Shown in pieces: positions 38,690 through 41,871 of a stretch of DNA of 41,871 nucleotides (the stretch's first letter is position 1; each line of letters starts with the position of its first letter). The position numbers and the translations under genes were made by a program. Source of the DNA: a virus. The stretch lies in the IMG/VR virus record IMGVR_UViG_3300048587_001107, positions 1 through 41,871 of that record; one strand, given 5' to 3'. The notes beneath the pieces were generated by a model that made no database searches, had not been told where the DNA came from, and was given only the letters and a program-made list of their open reading frames with translations.

Positions 38690-40472
38690 GAAACTGGAGA
38701 TTGATTCCGGCACGCTCCTCACCGACATCGAACGCCATTTCCGCGTAGTCGCCGGGCCGGGGGCTGGTAAGACGCACTGGCTCGTGAAGCACATCAAACA
38801 TGTGGTTGCCAGTTCGAAGCGGCTCTCTCCGGTGTCCCGGGTTGCATGCATCTCGTACACGAACGTCGCTGTGAATGAAATTGTCACTCGGCTAGGTTCG
38901 TCCGCCACCCAGGTGGAAGTCTCCACGATTCACAGCTTTCTCTACCGCAACGTTGTTCGGCCGTACCTCCACCTGCTGCGGGACGGTAACGGCCAGCCCC
39001 TCGTCGCATTCGCATCCGTCGACGGTCACGATGAACACCGCCCGTCCTACACCATTGTCGACGAGTGGCTGAGAAGCATTGGGCAGGCCAAGATTCTACA
39101 GCAGGCGTTTAAGGGGCAGCGGGATATCCTCAAGGACAAGCTTTGTCAGTTGGTGTGGCAACCTTCGGGGGGTGGCGGCTGGACGCTTGGGCCACGGAAG
39201 CGCGATCGTATGGGAAAGATGCTCACCACCATCTGTTCCAGCGCAAACCTCTTCGACTACAAACGCCGATACTGGGACCTAGGAATCGTCGATCACGAGG
39301 ACATCCTCTACTTCGCGCACCGCATCCTCGAAGAGCACCCATTTGTGTGTCAGTGCTTGAGTGCCCGCTACTGCTACCTGTTCATCGACGAATTCCAGGA
39401 CACTCTGCCCATGCAGACCAATGTTGTACAGTGGCTTGCCAGCGCAGGTACGGTGGTCGGCGTTATTGGTGATGCTGAACAATCCATCTACGGCTTCCTC
39501 GGGGCGCAGCCGCAGCATTTCCAGTCTTTCTCGCTGCCCGATTACTTCGACGTAACCATGCGCGACAACCGCCGCAGCACCCGCCGCATCATCTCGATTC
39601 TCGACCACGTGAGGTCAGACGGCATGCGGCAGCATTGCTTCCGTGAACTTGACGGGGAACAGGTAACTGTTTGCATCGGCGACGTTGACCGCAGTCTCGC
39701 GGCTATTCGTGCCAACCTCTCGCCGGATGCCGTTCTCCACGTGCTCACGCGGAAGAACAAGGATGCCAAACGCTTGCGATCGGCACTGGCTCCGGGAACT
39801 GTGGAGCCCTGGGAGTCTTTCTATGATGTTGATGCAAAGCGTGCCCGCTTCATGGAGCACATTATTGCGGCGACGGAACTCGCGAAGCGCGGCCAGTACG
39901 CGCTCGCCCACCGCGATGTGGTTCGGATCATCGGTCGGAAAGGTCGGGTGAAAGAACCCCTCAAGAGTGACACGGACCTGAGCGAGGTCCACCGGAAGGG
40001 CATCGGCGTCACCGTCCTACAGGAGTTCCTGACGAACAGCGCCACCATCTCAGCCGGTACGTTGCTTGAGGCCTACGTTCGCTGCGGAACCTGCGTCACA
40101 ACCGCGTATCCGGCAGTGACCCTGATGGCTGCAAAGGCTGGGAAATTTAAGAAGTTCGCAGATTCCACCCCATACTCACACCTCTCAGGATCGGTTCGTT
40201 TGCAGGAAGAAGTGCGCCCTGTGCGGACCATTCACCAAGCGAAAGGCACTGAAGGGGACAACATCGCCGTGTACTTCGAGGATGCCGACCGTGTCCGGCA
40301 TATCACGCATCCCACGACCGCCCAGGCAGATGAGGAGAAACGTCTCACCTATGTTGCCTTAAGCCGCGCTCGCGACCGTCTCTTCTTGTGCATTCCGCCA
40401 AGTATTCATGTCAACGCCGACGAACTCAAGGCGCTCGGAATTCACCTCATGGACTTGCGGGAGACCCCGTAG
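38682..40472 (+). CDS. UvrD/Rep-type SF1 helicase (GajB-like)
   Basis: A 596-residue protein starting MPEKLEIDSGTLLTDIERHF. Motif I is AGPGAGKTH (24-32), Ia CISYTNVAVNEIV, motif II LFIDEFQDT (~232), III VIGDAEQSIYGF (~263), IV MRDNRRSTRR, and VI TYVALSRARDRLF (~556). This is a compact SF1A helicase of UvrD fold without extra nuclease domain, about the size of Gabija GajB or somewhat longer. The gene is plus-strand among minus-strand phage genes, next to integrase, a common site for defence cargo. All helicase motifs look intact; its presumed partner is lost. Confidence 0.85.
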   Translation: MPEKLEIDSGTLLTDIERHFRVVAGPGAGKTHWLVKHIKHVVASSKRLSPVSRVACISYTNVAVNEIVTRLGSSATQVEVSTIHSFLYRNVVRPYLHLLRDGNGQPLVAFASVDGHDEHRPSYTIVDEWLRSIGQAKILQQAFKGQRDILKDKLCQLVWQPSGGGGWTLGPRKRDRMGKMLTTICSSANLFDYKRRYWDLGIVDHEDILYFAHRILEEHPFVCQCLSARYCYLFIDEFQDTLPMQTNVVQWLASAGTVVGVIGDAEQSIYGFLGAQPQHFQSFSLPDYFDVTMRDNRRSTRRIISILDHVRSDGMRQHCFRELDGEQVTVCIGDVDRSLAAIRANLSPDAVLHVLTRKNKDAKRLRSALAPGTVEPWESFYDVDAKRARFMEHIIAATELAKRGQYALAHRDVVRIIGRKGRVKEPLKSDTDLSEVHRKGIGVTVLQEFLTNSATISAGTLLEAYVRCGTCVTTAYPAVTLMAAKAGKFKKFADSTPYSHLSGSVRLQEEVRPVRTIHQAKGTEGDNIAVYFEDADRVRHITHPTTAQADEEKRLTYVALSRARDRLFLCIPPSIHVNADELKALGIHLMDLRETP

Positions 40473-40650
40473 CCGCCGCCACAGCTACCAACAACGGTCT
40501 GGAGATCAGCACTGCTTCGAAGGGGGGCATTTCGACAGATGGGGCTCCCGAACATCGGCCGATGAGGAATTTGAACATTTAATCTCGCATCCACATTAGT
40601 CGCGGTCTCAAACAGTCAGTGGCGTGGCCGGCTGGACCTGCCTGGGGCCT
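40473..40650. other. convergent intergenic gap
   Basis: 178 bases between the plus-strand helicase stop and the minus-strand integrase stop. It holds an AT-rich patch with CATCGGCCGATG (a 12-bp palindrome, about 40553) but no clear terminator or gene. Confidence 0.35.
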
Positions 40651-41871
40651 TCATCCGGTCTGGCGGGCGATCTCCACAGCCTTGGCGGCATCGCGCTCGG
40701 CGTAGACCTCGGTGACGATGGCGGAGCTGTGGCCCAGCAGGATCTGGGCGGCCTCGATGCCGAAGCGGCGGCGGATCTCGGTGGCGTAGTTGTGCCGCAG
40801 CTGGTGGGGGTGCCAGGAAGGCACGCCGGCCTTCTGGCAGCCCCGGGCGATCGCCCGGCGGTAAGAGTCCCGGTCGTATTGGTCCCTGACTCGACTGCGT
40901 GGCGCCGCGCGCCGCAGGGCGTCGCGCGTGCGGTTGGTGGTGGGATGAGCCGTGCGGTGGGCCCGCATCTGCAGGTGGCGCTCGTGTTCGCTTTCGGCCG
41001 GCGAGAACAGGTAGGCGTCCAGCGGTGAGGTGAGGAACTGGGCGATGATCTCCTGGGCCCGCGGCCCCAGGTAGATGGTCCTGCTCTTGCCCAGGTGCTG
41101 GGTCTTGTGCTCGATGGGCGTGTAGAGCCAGACCGGTCCGGAGCGGTCGATGTCGATGGCCCGCATCACGCAGAGCTCGCCCGGCCGCATTCCGGTGAGC
41201 ACCTGCAGGTCGATCATGGCCCGGACGTGGCGGCCGACGTGAGGGCGCACCGCGTCGATGTGTGCCTGGGGCACGGGCAGCACCTTTCCGGCCTCGCGGG
41301 CGGTGGTCCGTCCCCGCCGCAGCGGCTCGACGGTGGCCAGGGACTGAGCCACCGACACCGGCAGCAGTTCGTGACTGACGCCCCAGCGGAACAGGGCCTT
41401 CACCCGGTGCATCTGCTTGTTGATGTAGGGCCGCGACCAGGGGGCCCGCGGCGGGTTGGCCTGCGGGTCGCCGTCGACCATGGCCTGGCGGACCAATCTC
41501 AAGGCGTTGGGGCCGAAGGCGTCCGCCGGGCTGCTGCCGTAGAGCGCCCGCAGCACGCGCAGGGCCAGCTGGATGCTGCCGGTCTCGCCGGAGGAATAGG
41601 CCCCGCGGACGTGGCGGAACCAGTAGTGGTGAATGAGATGGCTGACGGTGAGCCGGGGTGATCGGCGCCGCTGCGGCTCGGTCATGGGCTCGAGGCGATG
41701 GCCGGCGGCCGTCCAGGCGGTGATCTCGCGGGCATAGGCCTCGCGGCTCTGGGGGGTGCCGTAGGCTCCCAGCCAGACATCTCGGCGTTGGCCGGTAGAG
41801 GCATCGCGCAGGGTGACGACGGCGATGTCGCGACCGCGGATCCGACGTTTGCGATAGGCGGGGGGTTTCAC
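40651..41871 (-). CDS. tyrosine recombinase / phage integrase
   Basis: A 406-residue integrase; the first codon (GTG, MKPPAYRKRRIRGRDIAVV) is at the window edge, so the true start may lie outside. The N-terminal ~55 residues are an arm-binding domain; residues ~75-185 the core-binding SAM-like domain. The catalytic residues are Arg in TGMRPGE, the HxLRH box (WHPHQLRHNYAT), His in LLGHSSAIV and Tyr in VTEVYAER. It would integrate an element at an attachment site; the tRNA-Met scar at 24.56 kb is the obvious candidate. It is complete apart from the uncertain start. Confidence 0.9.
   Translation of the reverse strand: MKPPAYRKRRIRGRDIAVVTLRDASTGQRRDVWLGAYGTPQSREAYAREITAWTAAGHRLEPMTEPQRRRSPRLTVSHLIHHYWFRHVRGAYSSGETGSIQLALRVLRALYGSSPADAFGPNALRLVRQAMVDGDPQANPPRAPWSRPYINKQMHRVKALFRWGVSHELLPVSVAQSLATVEPLRRGRTTAREAGKVLPVPQAHIDAVRPHVGRHVRAMIDLQVLTGMRPGELCVMRAIDIDRSGPVWLYTPIEHKTQHLGKSRTIYLGPRAQEIIAQFLTSPLDAYLFSPAESEHERHLQMRAHRTAHPTTNRTRDALRRAAPRSRVRDQYDRDSYRRAIARGCQKAGVPSWHPHQLRHNYATEIRRRFGIEAAQILLGHSSAIVTEVYAERDAAKAVEIARQTG

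Noticed and set aside
38618-40472. Complete Gabija system
   Set aside because: Only a UvrD-like helicase is present; the would-be GajA is reduced to 23 codons whose identity is not provable.

Overview
The window is a GC-rich bacterial chromosome segment dominated by tailed-phage genes, almost all on the minus strand, with plus-strand accessory genes wedged between them. Several families (the AAA/zinc-ribbon/DUF6573 cluster, the recombinase-DUF2924 operon, a GTPase with an integrase-arm-like N-terminus, the protease-capsid fusion) remind me of Planctomycetota and their phages. That taxonomic guess is from memory of families, not from a marker gene. The phage type is a siphovirus: tail tube, frameshifted tail chaperone and tape measure are present and no contractile sheath is seen.

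Layout. (1) 1-14.8 kb, minus strand: late module read right to left: small head protein, portal, protease-capsid fusion, DUF2190 cement protein, head-tail connectors, fibre proteins, tail tube, chaperone with a -1 frameshift, tape measure, distal tail proteins. (2) 14.8-17.1 kb: an antisense DUF6933 gene, a zinc-ribbon protein and a terminase large subunit (copy A) that has lost its ATPase half. (3) 17.1-24.2 kb: accessory block: a frameshifted unknown gene, a serine recombinase operon (KorB/HTH-like protein, recombinase, DUF2924, small protein), and a divergent plus-strand dynamin-like GTPase. (4) 24.48-26.53 kb: the 3' half of an initiator-type tRNA-Met with its terminator (a likely attachment-site scar), a DUF6932/HTH toxin-antitoxin-like pair, and the 5' part of a CapV-like patatin. 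(5) 26.5-38.6 kb, minus strand: a second phage module: replication (SF2 helicase C-half, Toprim primase, replication organizer), a ParB-like protein with a TET-associated-type glycosyltransferase, the AAA ATPase/zinc protein/DUF6573/RarA-C cluster, small terminase, intact large terminase (copy B), and a portal cut off after about 305 residues. (6) 38.6-40.5 kb: UvrD-type helicase preceded by the last 23 codons of a lost partner gene. (7) 40.65 kb to the edge: tyrosine integrase.

How it fits together. The left and right phage modules are complementary halves that overlap at terminase, zinc protein, small head protein and portal. The two copies of these four genes are related but clearly diverged, so they come from two different phages and not from a recent duplication. 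At three places (about 17.12, 26.53 and 38.62 kb) genes on both sides are cut mid-frame with no insertion sequence, which means illegitimate recombination, deletion scars or a chimeric assembly. The accessory genes (GTPase, patatin, UvrD with a vanished partner, toxin-antitoxin pair) look like an anti-phage defence collection carried by or next to the prophages. No endolysin, holin of certain identity or repressor gene is recognised.
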